Positions 38,876 to 50,321 are shown, numbered from the stretch's first letter. The stretch is DNA of 64,000 nt from Gonatopus flavifemur (GCA_018340375.1 JAFFJZ010000006.1:27348001-27412000); one strand, 5' to 3'. Notes: generated by a model not told the origin, from the letters alone. Translations and numbers: made by a program.

Positions 38876-39806
38876 CTGCACGGAGAGAAATTTGTAATTA
38901 AATTCACTATGTGTTTATTGTGTCCGAGAAACAAACTGACTTTCCTAGTTGGGCCAACCACAGCTAGATTTTTATGTACGCTAGCTAGACTCTGGTTGGG
39001 GTAAATAGGAGGCTAGCTGTCTGAAATACACGGAAAGAAAAAAGGTATCAATACTTGAATAACATTTATTAACATTGAGAAAAATGATTGTCAGTTTAGG
39101 GAAAAAGAGCACCGCTGAAAAATCTTTGAAAATACTAAACGTTGATGGCTTTATTTTTTATTGTTTACAGTGGATTTATCAACTTTTGATGAATTTCCTA
39201 CGATAATTCTTCAGCGATATTCTTTTTCCCTAAATTGTCAGTCATTTTTCTAAATAATCATAACCTCTGTCTTTCCGTGTACGAATAAAATGGTTTATTC
39301 CATGGGAATAAATAAATTTAGTTGTAACAAATAGAATTCAGCTGGCACAACTGAATTTTCATTCACAGGGACTAAATCTACTAGCTGTCGAATATTTGAA
39401 TGGACCCTTCCTCTCAATGCAATGGCATTTACTGTAAAACATAGTGAATTTGATCATGTTTCTATTGTCTCGTCATAGTAAATTTCATCATAAGCAAATA
39501 TAATGAAAAATCCTTAGTTATCCCTTTTTTCTTAGAAAAAAAAAAAAACAATCCCTCTTTATCCCTCTTTTGGGAGAAAGAAATCCCTAAATATTCCCCC
39601 TTTTGGGAAATCAATGTCTTGTTAAAGATACATTCTAAATATCGAATTTTAATTTGGGTTTTGTATTTCCATAAAAAAAATTATCCTGTCTAAAAATCCC
39701 CAAACTGGGATAATAATCCCTGAAGTGGAGACACTGAAGCTCAGTCTGTCCCTCGGTTACAAAGTCCTACAGTAAATTTACCTATAAATTTATCTCCCTG
39801 TGCAGA
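38876..39806. mobile_element. TGCACGGAGAGAAATTT element interrupted by another MITE
   Basis: CTGCACGGAGAGAAATTTG at the left matches the complement of ATAAATTTATCTCCCTGTGC at the right. The element at 39027-39281 is inserted in it. Non-coding. Confidence 0.45.
39027..39281. mobile_element. TACACGGAAAGA MITE, copy 1 of a pair
   Basis: Ends TACACGGAAAGAAAAAAGG and CTGTCTTTCCGTGTA. The interior (TCAGTTTAGGGAAAAAGAGC, GTTGATGGCTTTATTTTTTA) matches 44828-45109 in reverse orientation, so the two are true siblings. Confidence 0.75.
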
Positions 39807-40245
39807 AATCAACATTGTTTTGCTGCCACCAGCTGAAAAGTCGCTACTCTCCGTCACAGCGAATTTGATTTTTCTTCGTAATACTAGAATGATTCATCCG
39901 GATGAATTATTACGATTTTGATAGGCTCCGTATGATGTATTTACGTAGAACCTATAATAGCGAAGTGCACGAAACGAATTCTAATCAAACGAACTGTGAA
40001 CGATATCCGATCATCAATGTGAAACGAATGATAAAACTTATGGCACATTCGAAGTTCACCACTGAGAGAACATTAATTAAGCAACAGCGAAATTTAAATC
40101 AAATGATCGCGAACGGCATCGCGATGAGAATATCCAATGTCCGTGCGACTGTAAAAAAAAAAGCAAAAAAACGGAAAAAAAAAAACATTCATCGAATAAA
40201 CATTCATCATTCATTTATTCTCTCTCCTTTCCGTTTCCGCGCCAG
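39807..40245 (+). other. Single-copy DNA with a basic open frame
   Basis: From ATG 39902 a frame reads MNYYDFDRLRMMYLRR...KKKAKKRKKKN and runs into the acceptor before 40246. It is not in frame with that exon. It could be leader or intron of the gene the exon belongs to; no function can be given. Confidence 0.25.
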
Positions 40246-40437
40246 TTGATTCCTGTGACTTCCTACTCGACCGCTCCGTTTATATTTCCCTTCTCTTCCG
40301 ACGAGGTTCTGGAAACTCCAACGCATGTACATGGCAACACTTTTATCGGAGATGGGAATTTCGTCGCCAGGATTGTACCCGATGAATATTGTTGGCCCGC
40401 TCCACGGTTCGGACGACCCATGCCCGATGGTATGGCG
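40246..40437 (+). CDS. Candidate internal exon, unrecognised protein
   Basis: A good polypyrimidine tract (TCTCTCTCCTTTCCG) and acceptor GCGCCAG precede it; the donor is ATGGCG|GTGAGT. All 64 codons are open, phase 0 at both ends: LIPVTSYSTAPFIFPF...GNTFIGDGNFVARIV...CWPAPRFGRPMPDGMA. The composition is clearly protein-like, and the DNA is not a repeat. I do not recognise the family. It is phase-compatible with the exon at 46236, with exon 23825-23998 and with the internal donor after 25395 of the HMG gene, so it may belong to that gene or to a separate one. Confidence 0.5.
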
Positions 40438-41066
40438 GTGAGTGTTTGTATTTTAATAGAACGTTTTCTTCGAATACATCTAAGGATCTTCCGCACCGAG
40501 AAAATTTTATACTTGGATTTATTTGGATTGACTAAACTTTTTTGTTCACGAGGATACCAGCGAATAGGTGGCTTCATCTGGTGGCAGTTTTGTGTGCACA
40601 AAAATACTCGAAACTGGACTTATAGAAAGATCTGAAATGCACAGGGATGAATCCTTCAAGATTAATCTAGGTCGAAATTCAAAATTCCCGCTCTGTACAG
40701 ACCAAACTGCAAACAAAACTGCCACCAGATTGAAGCCAACCAACTAATTTTATTGAACTAGAAAACTTCAACCCATCGAAGAATTCATCCGCGTTGCCCA
40801 ATATGATCAGAATCAGGTTCCTTTCTGGTTGACTCATTAATTGATCAACCCTCAGTGGTCGTCAGGATGTCCTTTCTTAGATACCGAGGGAAAGGATTTT
40901 CCATAAAAGCCTCTAACTATGATTAATATGGATACTGGATGCAAATTAAAGAAAACTTTGAATATTTGCATGCCTTTCTTTATTTTTTACTATTCCTGTG
41001 AGTTGGTTCTGGTCCCTGACTTTCAGTCGTGCTGACTCTACCACTGAACCGAAACTGTCTTTTCGC

Positions 41067-42549
41067 CAGTGTTGCCAGAAGGTTATAGACTCGCAGAGCT
41101 AGATGACGCAGCAGTCGGTGCTGTTCAGAGCTAAACAGCCCTATCCGACTCTCTAACTAAACTATAGTAAATGAGGTATTTTTACTGTCGCCAAAAATAT
41201 TGAACCAGTAGATAGCGCTGGCTGTACTGGTGGGCTGTTCCTCCTAATTTGATTGGATGACTGAGAGATAGGTATATTTTATGCAGCCCACCAGAACACT
41301 TAGCGCTGCGCTGCGGATTAGTTCAAATAGCGACATTAAGGAACCTCAGAAGTGGGGGAGTCGGATAGGGCTGGAGCTAAATTAGAATTGGTGACAGTGC
41401 TAGATTTTTTTCGATGTTGCCAAATGTTAGTGCTAAAAAAAACACGGGAAAAATAGAGAATTTTGAATTTGTGAATTTTTCACATTTTGTTATGTCAGAA
41501 ATTTACATTCAGCAGGGTCAGAGTGTTGAGTGAGATACCTTGTATATTTATTTTCCCATTTTACATCTCCAAATAGATGTTCAGGGATATTTGATTCGAT
41601 ATTCAATGACCAAAATCATGTATCAATATACTGTGAACCAGGGTTGTAAATTAGTTAATTGAAGAAGCACCCAATTAATAATTAGAATTTAATTCTTATT
41701 TGAAAGTTTCTTCAATTAAAAATTAAATTCAATTCTTAATTGAAGTGGTTTCCAATTATCGAATAAATGTGATTGCTTTAAAATCAAGCAATGATTGATT
41801 GATTTTCCTGATGCGCTCTTGTTTTTCTGTATTTGTTAATTAAGAAAGAACAAGAAAACATAAGAAAAATGGATCAACCATTGCTTGATTTTGAATCAAT
41901 TAAATTGATTTGTCAAATGAAAATTACCTCCATTGAGAATTTAATTTAATTGTTTGTTGCAAAAAAATTTCAATTAAGAATTTAATTTAATTTTTAATTG
42001 AGAAAAATTTCAATTGAACGTCAATTCAAATGAGTTTTAATTGAATGACTTCCAACCCTGCTGTAAACTGGACTTCTTTCTAACAAAACAATATTTTTAT
42101 TTGACCAAATATATATATATGTATAATGATTTTTTTCAAAATAGATATGCTGCAAGACCTATCCCCTTAGGGGGAATCAAACTAATCATTGAAAATTTTG
42201 CCATCAGGTAATCATTTATTCAATCATCAACATATCTCCAATAATAATCCTCAATCACGATACAATACATACTTTTTATTCCAACGAATAATTTCAATTT
42301 AAATAATCCTTTGGCATAGAAGGAAACTCTTCATATAAATTATAGAACTTTCCATTATGCAAATAACTCAGATAATTAAAATTTTCAATTAGTAATGACC
42401 TATAAATATATGTTCCATTTGAAAAAATAGTGCTAGATATTTAATCTAAGTGCTATCCATAGTGCTAAGTGCTGTACTTAAAAATTCAGGGCTAGAAATG
42501 TTTTCATAGTGCTAAATCTAGCAACCGCGTTGCTGTTCTGGCAACACTG
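41067..42549. mobile_element. CAGTGTTGCCAGAA-ended hAT-like element
   Basis: Ends CAGTGTTGCCAGAA and TTCTGGCAACACTG are inverted and resemble hAT termini, but the flanking 8 bases do not match. It encloses the element at 41639-42060. Confidence 0.45.
41639..42060. mobile_element. hAT-like MITE, CAGGGTTG ends, 8-bp duplication
   Basis: Ends CAGGGTTGTAAATTAG and CATTCAATT-type complement CTTCCAACCCTG, flanked by CTGTGAAC and CTGTAAAC (7 of 8 identical). The interior is a long AATTAA-rich palindrome. Confidence 0.7.
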
Positions 42550-42851
42550 GCTACACTTCATCCCTATTTATACCCATTCTAATCTTCTAATCTACGCATG
42601 CGCGACGCAATCGATTATTTATTGATCGATATTCGATTATCACTTCTTGTTTGAGTTCAACTTCATTTCAATATATCGACCGATGATCGATTATCGTCTT
42701 CCTTACAATGCAGCTTTGACGGGCGATTACAAGATGGAGCCACCTATTCGCTGGTATCCTCTTAAATATGAACCTACTAGAGTTTTAGTTAAATCGAATA
42801 AAAGATTTATTTAACCCAAATAAATTTTTAGTCATTTCAAATGAATTTTCC

Positions 42852-43043
42852 CTTGATTCGCTCACAGAAAGGATTTCTTGAGATAAGAAAATTTTGCTTG
42901 TCGCTTGAATCAAGAGAAGTTCGTTTTGATTTCGAAAGAAATTTTCTTGATTCAAGTAAAATTTTCTAGGCTCAAGAAAGTTTTGTCCCAGCGACTAGAA
43001 AAATTTTCCTCATTTCAAGGAATCCTTTCTGTGAGCGAATCAA
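42852..43043. mobile_element. MITE with CTTGATTCGCTCACAGAAAG ends
   Basis: Inverted ends of about 30 bp (CTTGATTCGCTCACAGAAAG, complement at 43015-43043) surround TTCTTGATTCAAG-like motifs that continue to about 43280. Confidence 0.65.
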
Positions 43044-43475
43044 GTGCAAATTTACTGGATGCAATGAGATGTTCATATTCAAGTAAATCATTTTTCTGCA
43101 CAGAGAGAAATAATGACTATCATCAACAATATATTCTCCATATATTCTTTCAAGAAATTCCTTTCTCGAAAAATATTTTCTCTTGATTCAAGAAAATTTT
43201 TCTGCAACCAGGCATGGATTTCTTGAATTTAGACAAATATTTTCTTTTGGCTTCACATCATATTAGCTGAATTCAAGAATATATTTTCTTTGTATTAGTA
43301 ATTGTTTCTCTGAGTGTGGGAGCGACTATGGTAGAAAAAACTTGTCTGGGAATCCCACTTATCATCCGCGTACCAGATGGGATGGGACCCATGTGAGGAC
43401 AACTGGATAACGCAATTCAGCCAATGTGACTCCAGCGCTCGAACATGCAGTTGGTGTATGTGACTCCAACTGTTC

Positions 43476-43690
43476 GTGCACACAGAAAAATATATTTTTA
43501 AAAGTCCCATAATTCATTGAGGATCAGCGCTAGTCTGTGATGAATGATTACCTGAATACAGCTTCAAAAGTACCATAATTTCTTGTAGAAATACATCTAA
43601 TTATGGGACTTTTCAAAAGTAAATTCAAGTCAAAACTCAGATCCTCAATAAATTATGGGACTTTTCAACACATCTGTTTCCTGTGTGTAC
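43476..43690. mobile_element. TGCACACAGAAA MITE related to 12899-13167
   Basis: GTGCACACAGAAAAAT and CTGTTTCCTGTGTGTAC are inverted. The arms contain AAAAGTCCCATAATTCATTG or its complement, resembling the CATAATTTATGG core of the element at 12899. Confidence 0.6.
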
Positions 43691-43692
43691 AG

Positions 43693-43942
43693 TACACGGA
43701 GAAAAAAGATCATGGAATGATCGCTAGAAAAGATAGTAAACTGGTGACAACTACGAAGTTTTGTACACAGTCGCTAATAGAGACGAGTAATAATTCCTAT
43801 TTTGGTATACTATATTGTATTTTAATATACCAAAATAGGAATCATTACTCGTCTCTGTTAGCAACTGTGTACAAAAATTCGTACTTGTCACCAGTTTACT
43901 ATTCTTTCTAGCGATCATTCCATGATCTTTTTTCTCCGTGTA
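43693..43942. mobile_element. TACACGGAGAAA-group element: 250-bp near-perfect hairpin
   Basis: Arms of about 120 bp run from TACACGGAGAAAAAAGATCA to TGATCTTTTTTCTCCGTGTA and are almost completely complementary around a short TATTGTATTTTAATA-like loop. Overlapping open frames on both strands mirror one another and are not genes. Confidence 0.8.
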
Positions 43943-43946
43943 ACAT

Positions 43947-44183
43947 CCCTGGTGAAAATAAAGCGTGCATTTGGAGCGTCGCATAGGAGTGTTATTACCG
44001 TCACATGAGAGTGTATTAAGAGTCAATTGGCGCAGTTGAGCGTGGATCGAGCGTGAAGAAAAGCGTTCATGCACGCTGTACTCACGCTTATATTGAAGTA
44101 AGCGTGCATTGAACGTATATTGGCCAGAATCATGTTATTGGTACGCTGTTTGAACTTTATGTGCACGCCGTTTTTCGCCAGGG
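43947..44183. mobile_element. CCCTGGTGAAAA-group MITE
   Basis: CCCTGGTGAAAATAAAGCGT and GCCGTTTTTCGCCAGGG, with AT outside both ends. The interior has several GCGTGCAT words. It begins 4 bases after the previous hairpin. Confidence 0.65.
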
Positions 44184-44327
44184 ATTTCAAAGCCCAAACG
44201 TTTCAATTTTTAACTCGGGATTATTTTATGGAAATAAATCTGACAAGCAACGTACTTGAATTGGGATTAAATTCCAAAATTCTACTGAAAAAATCATGAT
44301 TTCATGTTTCTAATCAGCGATTTGAAC

Positions 44328-44703
44328 TAGTGTTGCCGCGATATTATCGTCGATAATTGAGGAATAATCGATTATCTCAATTCTTACACGTTCCTATGGA
44401 ATATATAATCCACGAATCTTCGATTATGCTCATAATGAAACGGAATAATGAATGATCCCAGAGACTTGTACACAAAATAAACCAAGATATGCTTCCATTT
44501 ATCGTTACGATATATCGATAATTATCGTTACGATAGTGTAAGAATATTTTGATTTATTTTGTTTAAAAGACCAAGATGATCCATTATCCCGTTTCATTTC
44601 GTGCACAGTCGAAGATCTACGCGTTAAATGTTCCATGAAAACCTGTCAGAATTAAGATAATCGATTATTTCTGAATTTCGACGATAATATCGCGGCAACA
44701 CTA
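44328..44703. mobile_element. hAT-like MITE with perfect 8-bp duplication ATTTGAAC
   Basis: Perfect 26-bp inverted ends (starting TAGTGTTGCCGCGATATTAT) are flanked on both sides by ATTTGAAC (44320-44327, 44704-44711). The 376-bp interior has no coding capacity and is rich in ATCGATTAT-like words. This is the best-preserved hAT insertion in the window. Confidence 0.85.
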
Positions 44704-44827
44704 ATTTGAACTACATTCCAGTAATTTCCTGGTACATCTGGATGTGCACAGGCTATAAAGTGTGTTACAAAACTAGCTAAAAACCAACTTTGCATCTGAG
44801 AAAACTAGCTAGTGCCCATCTAATTCC

Positions 44828-45109
44828 TACACGGGAAGACAGAGGTTATGATTATTTAGAAAAATGACTGACAATTTAGGGAAAAAGAGTATCGCTGAAG
44901 AATTTTCGTAGTAAATTCATCAAAAGTTGATAATTCCACTGTAAACAATAAAAAATAAAGCCATCAACGTTTAGTATTTTCTCTACGAATTTTTCATAAC
45001 CTTACTGCAAAGATTTTTCAGCGGTGCTCTTTTTCCCTAAACCGACAATCATTTTTCTCAATGTTAATAAATGTTATTCGAGTATTGATAACTTTTTTCT
45101 CTCCGTGTA
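44828..45109. mobile_element. TACACGG MITE, copy 2 (inverse of 39027-39281)
   Basis: TACACGGGAAGACAGAGG at the left and TTTTTTCTCTCCGTGTA at the right. The interior matches the sibling at 39027 in reverse orientation, with CCATCAACGTTTAGTATTTT. Confidence 0.75.
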
Positions 45110-45719
45110 ATAATGATTTCTACCAGGGGAAAAAGTCCCAAAAAAATCCCAAATCTATCCCCCCAATATTCTTCATGAATCACAGAAGATGCGTGAACTG
45201 ATGATTCTTATGTCCTTGAAGTTTGAATCGTTCATTGAAACGAAACGAAAATTCAAACTCATCGAATTGAGGAAATCATCGATGTTTATTTCTCCCAATC
45301 AACTTCTTGGAACTGGGAACATCGTTTAGAGGATGTATTGCAAGATTCCGAGACTTCAGCAGCTGAGAATTTTGTTATTTGTTTACCAATTTGATTCAAT
45401 AAACTTCAGCAACATTTATTTTTTGATTTCGGAGTTGATACTCAGCATGGTTCCACCTAGGTCGGCACTATCTTGCATGGTTGAACCTAACTTTACTGAC
45501 CTGATACCTACATAAGTCAGACCGTAGGTTCGTTATAAACCCTGATAGCGATAAGTGAATCCTCAAAATTCCAGTAGTATGAAGCAGAATTATCCAGGAG
45601 TCTTAATTTTCATGATATTTCACTAGAGCTTCATCTCGCTGGCATTTCGAGATTTCTTTTTCATTATAGATCGTGATGGACGGGGTAATCTCGTTGAATT
45701 TGACTTGACTGCCCTCATA

Positions 45720-45829
45720 CCCAGCAAACAAGATTGAAGGCGTTTCAAAGGGCCAGTAGTGGCTCTTCATTGGCGTTGCAGGGCCATCAGCGGTTCATTG
45801 AAACGCCAGTATTCATTGTTTGTAGGGTA
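45720..45829. mobile_element. Small MITE, CCCAGCAAACA ends (copy 2)
   Basis: CCCAGCAAACAAGATTG at the left, TTCATTGTTTGTAGGG at the right, with GGCGTTTCAAAGGGCCAGT inside. It matches 3121-3229 and abuts the next element. Confidence 0.65.
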
Positions 45830-46083
45830 CACGGAAAGAAGAAAACAGCACTGGTTACTGTCCATAACAGCAATCAGTTGAAAAACAAATGAAAACACGC
45901 TTGGATGATAAAGGTTAGTGCGATCACAGTGATGCGTACTGCAGTGAAATTCGTCAATGCTGCTTGGACATTAACGGTTACTGAGAGACGCAGTAATGAA
46001 CGGCGTGAATTTGATTTTCCATTTGTTGTCAATGAATTACTGCGATTCACAGTAACCATTGCTGTTTTCTTTTTTTCCGTGTA
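45828..46083. mobile_element. TACACGGAAAGA MITE
   Basis: TACACGGAAAGAAGAAAACAG and CTGTTTTCTTTTTTTCCGTG are inverted. The arms share GGTTACTGT/ACAGTAACC and other short complements. Confidence 0.65.
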
Positions 46084-46235
46084 GTCTGTAACTGGCATGG
46101 GCTGGAACTAAATTGGTCCAATTGGAACCAAGTGGGCCATCCATCATGGTCTGTACGATGCAATCAACTTGGTGCAGCTGGGACCAAGTTGGTTCTATGT
46201 TGGACCATGCTGGGTTTTTTCAACAGGGTACTCAG

Positions 46236-46517
46236 GTATCGGTACAATTCCTCATCGTTGCAAATATTTTTCCTGTCCAGAACTATGCAGCCTTCCTGAA
46301 TTACCAACATCGGATGAATCAAATCAAATACCTTCACGGCGAATCACTCGAATCGGAGAATCCTCCTCAACATTCCCGCGAATTTCACCACCTTCGTCAA
46401 TGCCGAAATATGGATAAGAACGTGAATACTGTTAAAAATGAAGGAGCGAGAGAAGACGAAGGAGCAGAAAAAGAACAGAGCGAAGGAGACGAAACTGAAG
46501 TTGAAGAGGATAACTGA
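46236..46517 (+). CDS. Candidate terminal exon, unrecognised protein
   Basis: Acceptor GGTACTCAG (alternative CAACAG at 46226), phase 0, in frame with the exon at 40246. It encodes VSVQFLIVANIFPVQNYAAF...HRMNQIKYLHGESLESE... and a highly acidic end (EGAEKEQSEGDETEVEEDN), stopping at TGA 46515-46517. AATAAA lies at 46744-46749 with GT-rich DNA after it, as at a real 3' end. No family is recognised. The reading frame continues open upstream, but that part (46113-46226) is made of GGACCAAGT-like repeats. Confidence 0.5.
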   Translation, partial: VSVQFLIVANIFPVQNYAAFLNYQHRMNQIKYLHGESLESENPPQHSREFHHLRQCRNMDKNVNTVKNEGAREDEGAEKEQSEGDETEVEEDN

Positions 46518-46743
46518 ATGGATAATGAATGCCGATGAAAATTTTCCATGAAAAAAAAAAACAACATAGTTGAATTGGATTCATTTTGTGATGTCTTAGC
46601 AGTAATGTACTTAGCAGTAAGTCGTACTGTTTTATCACAGGTTACATAAGTTCGTGTATAACGCTGAATCGTTCTAATCGTCGATAATAATTCTTAAACT
46701 GTATTCAAACGAAAGAGGTGTGTCGCATGTTCAAATTTCAAAC

Positions 46744-46749
46744 AATAAA
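46744..46749 (+). terminator. Polyadenylation signal AATAAA after the 46236 exon
   Basis: AATAAA is followed within 30 bases by GTTGTATTTGTTG, a typical downstream GT-rich element. It supports the preceding exon as the end of a transcribed gene. Confidence 0.4.
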
Positions 46750-47064
46750 ATTCTATAACAGTTGTATTTGTTGATTCCACTGATGTGCCGATGAATTTTC
46801 TCTTTAACCCTTCAAGTACACACTCAGGGTTGGCAGGTCCCGTCCACAATAAATCACCGTTTTCTGACGCACAAGTCGCCCAAAGTCGCAGAAATTATTT
46901 TTAACGTGCAAGTCGCCTAAAGTTGCAGAAAATTATAAAAATTTCTTTTTCAAAGGTGGTCATGTATTATCTTTGCTCAATATATCATTTTGCTTTTGTC
47001 TAATAAATAAGCTAAGAAAGAGAAAAATTATGGTGCGCTCGAGTGCTCTCAAAGACCAATCCTA

Positions 47065-47185
47065 TCCCTAACAGCACATCCACCGACTTCCACGTCGCAT
47101 CCACGTGGATAAATGGTGGACGTGGATAGAACGGAGGTTCCACGCGGAGGCAACGTAGAAATGTCCAGTGCTGTACGGGATCCTA
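47065..47185. mobile_element. CCCTAACAGCA MITE with CCACGTGG core
   Basis: CCCTAACAGCACATCCACCG at the left and CCAGTGCTGTACGGGATCC at the right, around TCCACGTGGATAA. It belongs with 24521-24870. Confidence 0.5.
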
Positions 47186-47359
47186 CACGGAAAAAAATTT
47201 GAAGTTTAACCAGGGTTTAAGTCGTGAATCCTGAATTCCGATTGGCTGATTTTGGATTGAAATCTGGTTCAAGTTTTGAACCCAGTCGCAGAACTATGAA
47301 CTTTTTGGATTGCGGTACCCACTTTCAAAAATTTCTTTTTAAAATATTTGATCAAATAA

Positions 47360-47475
47360 CACACGAAGAATTCTTTTACAAAAACAAGAATAGAATTCTT
47401 CAAGAACTTTTTTGGAACTAATGAATTCATAAAGAACTCTGAAGGAGTTCAATGTTTGGGACATTAATGAGTTCA
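47360..47475. repeat. Half copy of the hairpin element at 48581
   Basis: ACACACGAAGAATTCTTTTA to CATTAATGAGTTC matches one arm of 48581-48857 in the same orientation. The second arm is absent. Confidence 0.65.
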
Positions 47476-48580
47476 AAAAGTTAGTTAGTTCTAAATTACG
47501 TAAAAACGATTTTCCTTTTTTTTTTTCTTCAAATCCAATAGTGCAAAAGTAAAATTAAGGAAGTATCAAATAATTCAAGAAATACTTGTCACACAAATGT
47601 TTTCCTTTTCTTTTTTCAATAGAAATCGAGTGTCCACCGTTTCGGTTAATTCTTAAATTTCCTTAGAATATGCCCTGACTTGGAGTCAAATTTTTCTCAA
47701 GATAAGTTGAGTGTTGCAAAAATAGTACTGTGAGAGTCTTCCTGATTGTTTAGAAACAATAAGATTCATCGGATGGGGATTCCGCATGGAAATATTTTGC
47801 TGAACAATTTTTACAAAACCGTAGAGAAAAGATCTGTGAAAAGGATTGCATTTTCTCTGCAAAACCTGACAAATTCTGAGTACATATCTCTGAAATTCCA
47901 TCCATGAAAATCTATACACTGTTAGAAATGTCTTTAAATTTAATATATTTTTCATGTACATTAGGGTGGTCGTTAAAAATTAAATTCTTTCAGACGCCCA
48001 AAAAAATCCTTCCTTTTGACGAAAACCTACAGGAAAAATGTTGCTTTTTGATTTTTAACAAAAATAACACGTGCCGGCGGCCAATTTAAGTTCATTTTTC
48101 GATAAAATTATAGTTTTTTGGAATATTTGTTACATTATTTAAATTTTGATACAAAAATCATGAAAATATGCTTATAGGAAATCAAATTCTCTACAAAAGG
48201 GTTTCTTTTGTTTTTAGATGAAGTTCATATCCATCGAGATAATCTCATTGGTAAACTTATTAACTTTATTAAATCATCTATTTTAACACTAAAAACTTTA
48301 TTTTTCTTGAAATATGAACACTTCTATTAAAGTATCTTGAATTACATATATATTTTTGATATTTTGACATAAGTAAATGATTTTTAATTGAATGATTTTC
48401 AAATAAAATCTCTATCGGTAAGTTATCTACATTGTAGACTTCAAGAAATCATTGATATTTCAAGAAAAATAAAGTTTGTAGATGTTCCTGAAATCTAACG
48501 AATCATTGATGTTTATCTCTTCCGAGACAGCACAAATGATGATTTTGAATTCACAAAAACTTCTGAAAGCACTCCCTAAT

Positions 48581-48857
48581 AACACACGAAGAATCCTTTT
48601 TCAAAAACAAAAATAGAATTATTCAAGAACTCTTTCCGAACTAATAAATTCATAAAGAGCTCTGGAGGAGTTCAATGTTTGGGACATTAACGAGTTCTTT
48701 GAGAGTACTCAAACAATACCTGTAGCATTCTCAAAGAACTCGTTAATGTCCCAAACATTGAACTCCTCCAGAGCTCTTTATGAATTCATTAGTTCGAAAA
48801 GAGTTCTTGAAGAATTCTATTCTTGCTCTTTAAAGAGGATTCTTCGTTTGTCATCTG
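48581..48857. mobile_element. Long hairpin, arms of about 120 bp
   Basis: Left arm AACACACGAAGAATCCTTTT ... GGACATTAACGAGTTCTTTG; right arm its near-perfect complement ending GGATTCTTCGTTTG. The loop is short (about 25 bases). Non-coding. Confidence 0.75.
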
Positions 48858-48973
48858 GGCTTCTTGAACGGTCCCCGTGATGAGAGTGAAAATAAATTCA
48901 ATATGAACTCAATGAATGCCTGAATAGTTCTTTATGAATTCCTTCTTTTTGAATTCAAACTATTCATAACCCG

Positions 48974-49476
48974 AAGAGAACATGAAGCTTCAGCTAACGT
49001 TCAAATTAGATCTGTATAGATCGGGCAGAAGGTTCATGAAAGCTCATTTTTAGATTCACAAACGTTTGACAAGGGTTCTACGAACGTTGAAATGTCCGAC
49101 TCGAAATACTTTCAGGAAACGTAGATGGAACGTTCATTGAAGGTTCATCGAAGGTTTAATAAAGGTTCGCAAAAATATCTATACTTATATTAATTTTCAT
49201 TAATTTGTGTTCATTATTTGATTGATTATTCATGTGAATTATTGGAAATTATTTTAAGTATAGATATTTTCGTGAAGCTTTATCAAACCTTCGATGAACC
49301 TTCAACGAACGTTCCATCTACGTTTCCTAGAGGCATTTCGAGGCGGACATTTCAACGTTCGTAGAACCTTTGTTAGACGTTTTTGAATCTAAAAATTAGC
49401 TTTCATGAACTTTCGACCCGATCTATGCAGATCTAATTTGAACGTTCGCTGAAGCTTCATGCTCTCTTCGGGTAAT
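48974..49476. mobile_element. Palindromic element, arms of about 210 bp (copy 1)
   Basis: CCCGAAGAGAACATGAAGCT and AGCTTCATGCTCTCTTCGGG bound two complementary arms rich in GAACGTTC and AGGTTCAT words. A second copy lies at 51622-52068. Confidence 0.75.
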
Positions 49477-49889
49477 AAATTCATGTTTACTGTCGTGTTA
49501 GCGGGAGCTCTTTGCGGGGACTTTTGTGCTGTATGGGTTCGAATTAACCCCTTGCAATTGAAAATATCATTTGAAAAATAATATACAGTCCACTGCAAGA
49601 ATTGAGATCTTTAACAGTCGAGTATTCCATTATTCGGTTACCAATTATTTGTTTCAATAAACGATTCGAACTTCTGCAACATCATTTGTAAATTAAATTT
49701 CCAATCCTTGGTAATTGAAATGAGAATTCATTTTATACGCAACTGAATGTTACATGTTTGCTATATTATATCATACATTAATACATATTCTCGTAACTTA
49801 AATTTCAATCAATTTTTCAATTACATGAATAACTTTTGCTTCCGTTAAATGTAATTGGGATTTAAAATGTAATTCAATCAGAAATTTTT

Positions 49890-50170
49890 AACAGTGTAAC
49901 AAATTTGGGACATTCTATGCAGATTTTTTATCAACTGAAAATTAAATGGTGCTCTGAGAAAATACTGACAAAGCTCTGATGATGAATTCATAACATTTTT
50001 CTGACCACTGAAAGAAAATTACAGAAGAGTTTTGTCAGAATTTTTTTAGAGCGCAATGATTTTGTTCATGGTTGTCTGGAAAAATGCTATACAGAGTGTC
50101 CCAAATTGAATACATTTTTCATGACAATTTCAGAGATTCTAAGACTTTTGCAGGCCAAAAGTGCCATGTT
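49890..50170. repeat. Decayed third copy of the CTCTGAA palindrome
   Basis: Stretches such as GGGACATTCTATGCAGATTT, TACTGACAAAGCTCTGATG and GAGTTTTGTCAGAATTTTTT match the elements at 4544-5124 and 20478-22990. Confidence 0.5.
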
Positions 50171-50321
50171 CTTCCCATTCAGTCGAAGGCGGATGTTTGT
50201 GCACGAATGCACCAAAATGATCAGGTATTTCATTTTAGCAATCAATCGAGGAGTACAAATTTCTCTGAATTCGTTTGTAACGATAACATTTCATTATCCC
50301 TTCCTTTTGAGAAACAGGAAC

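Larger units (their letters stand above)
40549..42766. mobile_element. Element with GAGGATACCAGCGAATAGG ends
   Basis: GAGGATACCAGCGAATAGGT at 40549 and its complement near 42743-42766 form about 24 bp of inverted repeat. Inside are a hairpin (40558-40746, GGCTTCATCTGGTGGCAGTT against its complement) and nested hAT-like elements. No transposase is recognised. Confidence 0.5.

Noticed and set aside
46113..46226. Upstream extension of the 46236 exon frame
   Set aside because: It consists of repeated GGACCAAGT-like words, so the exon was started at the acceptor instead.
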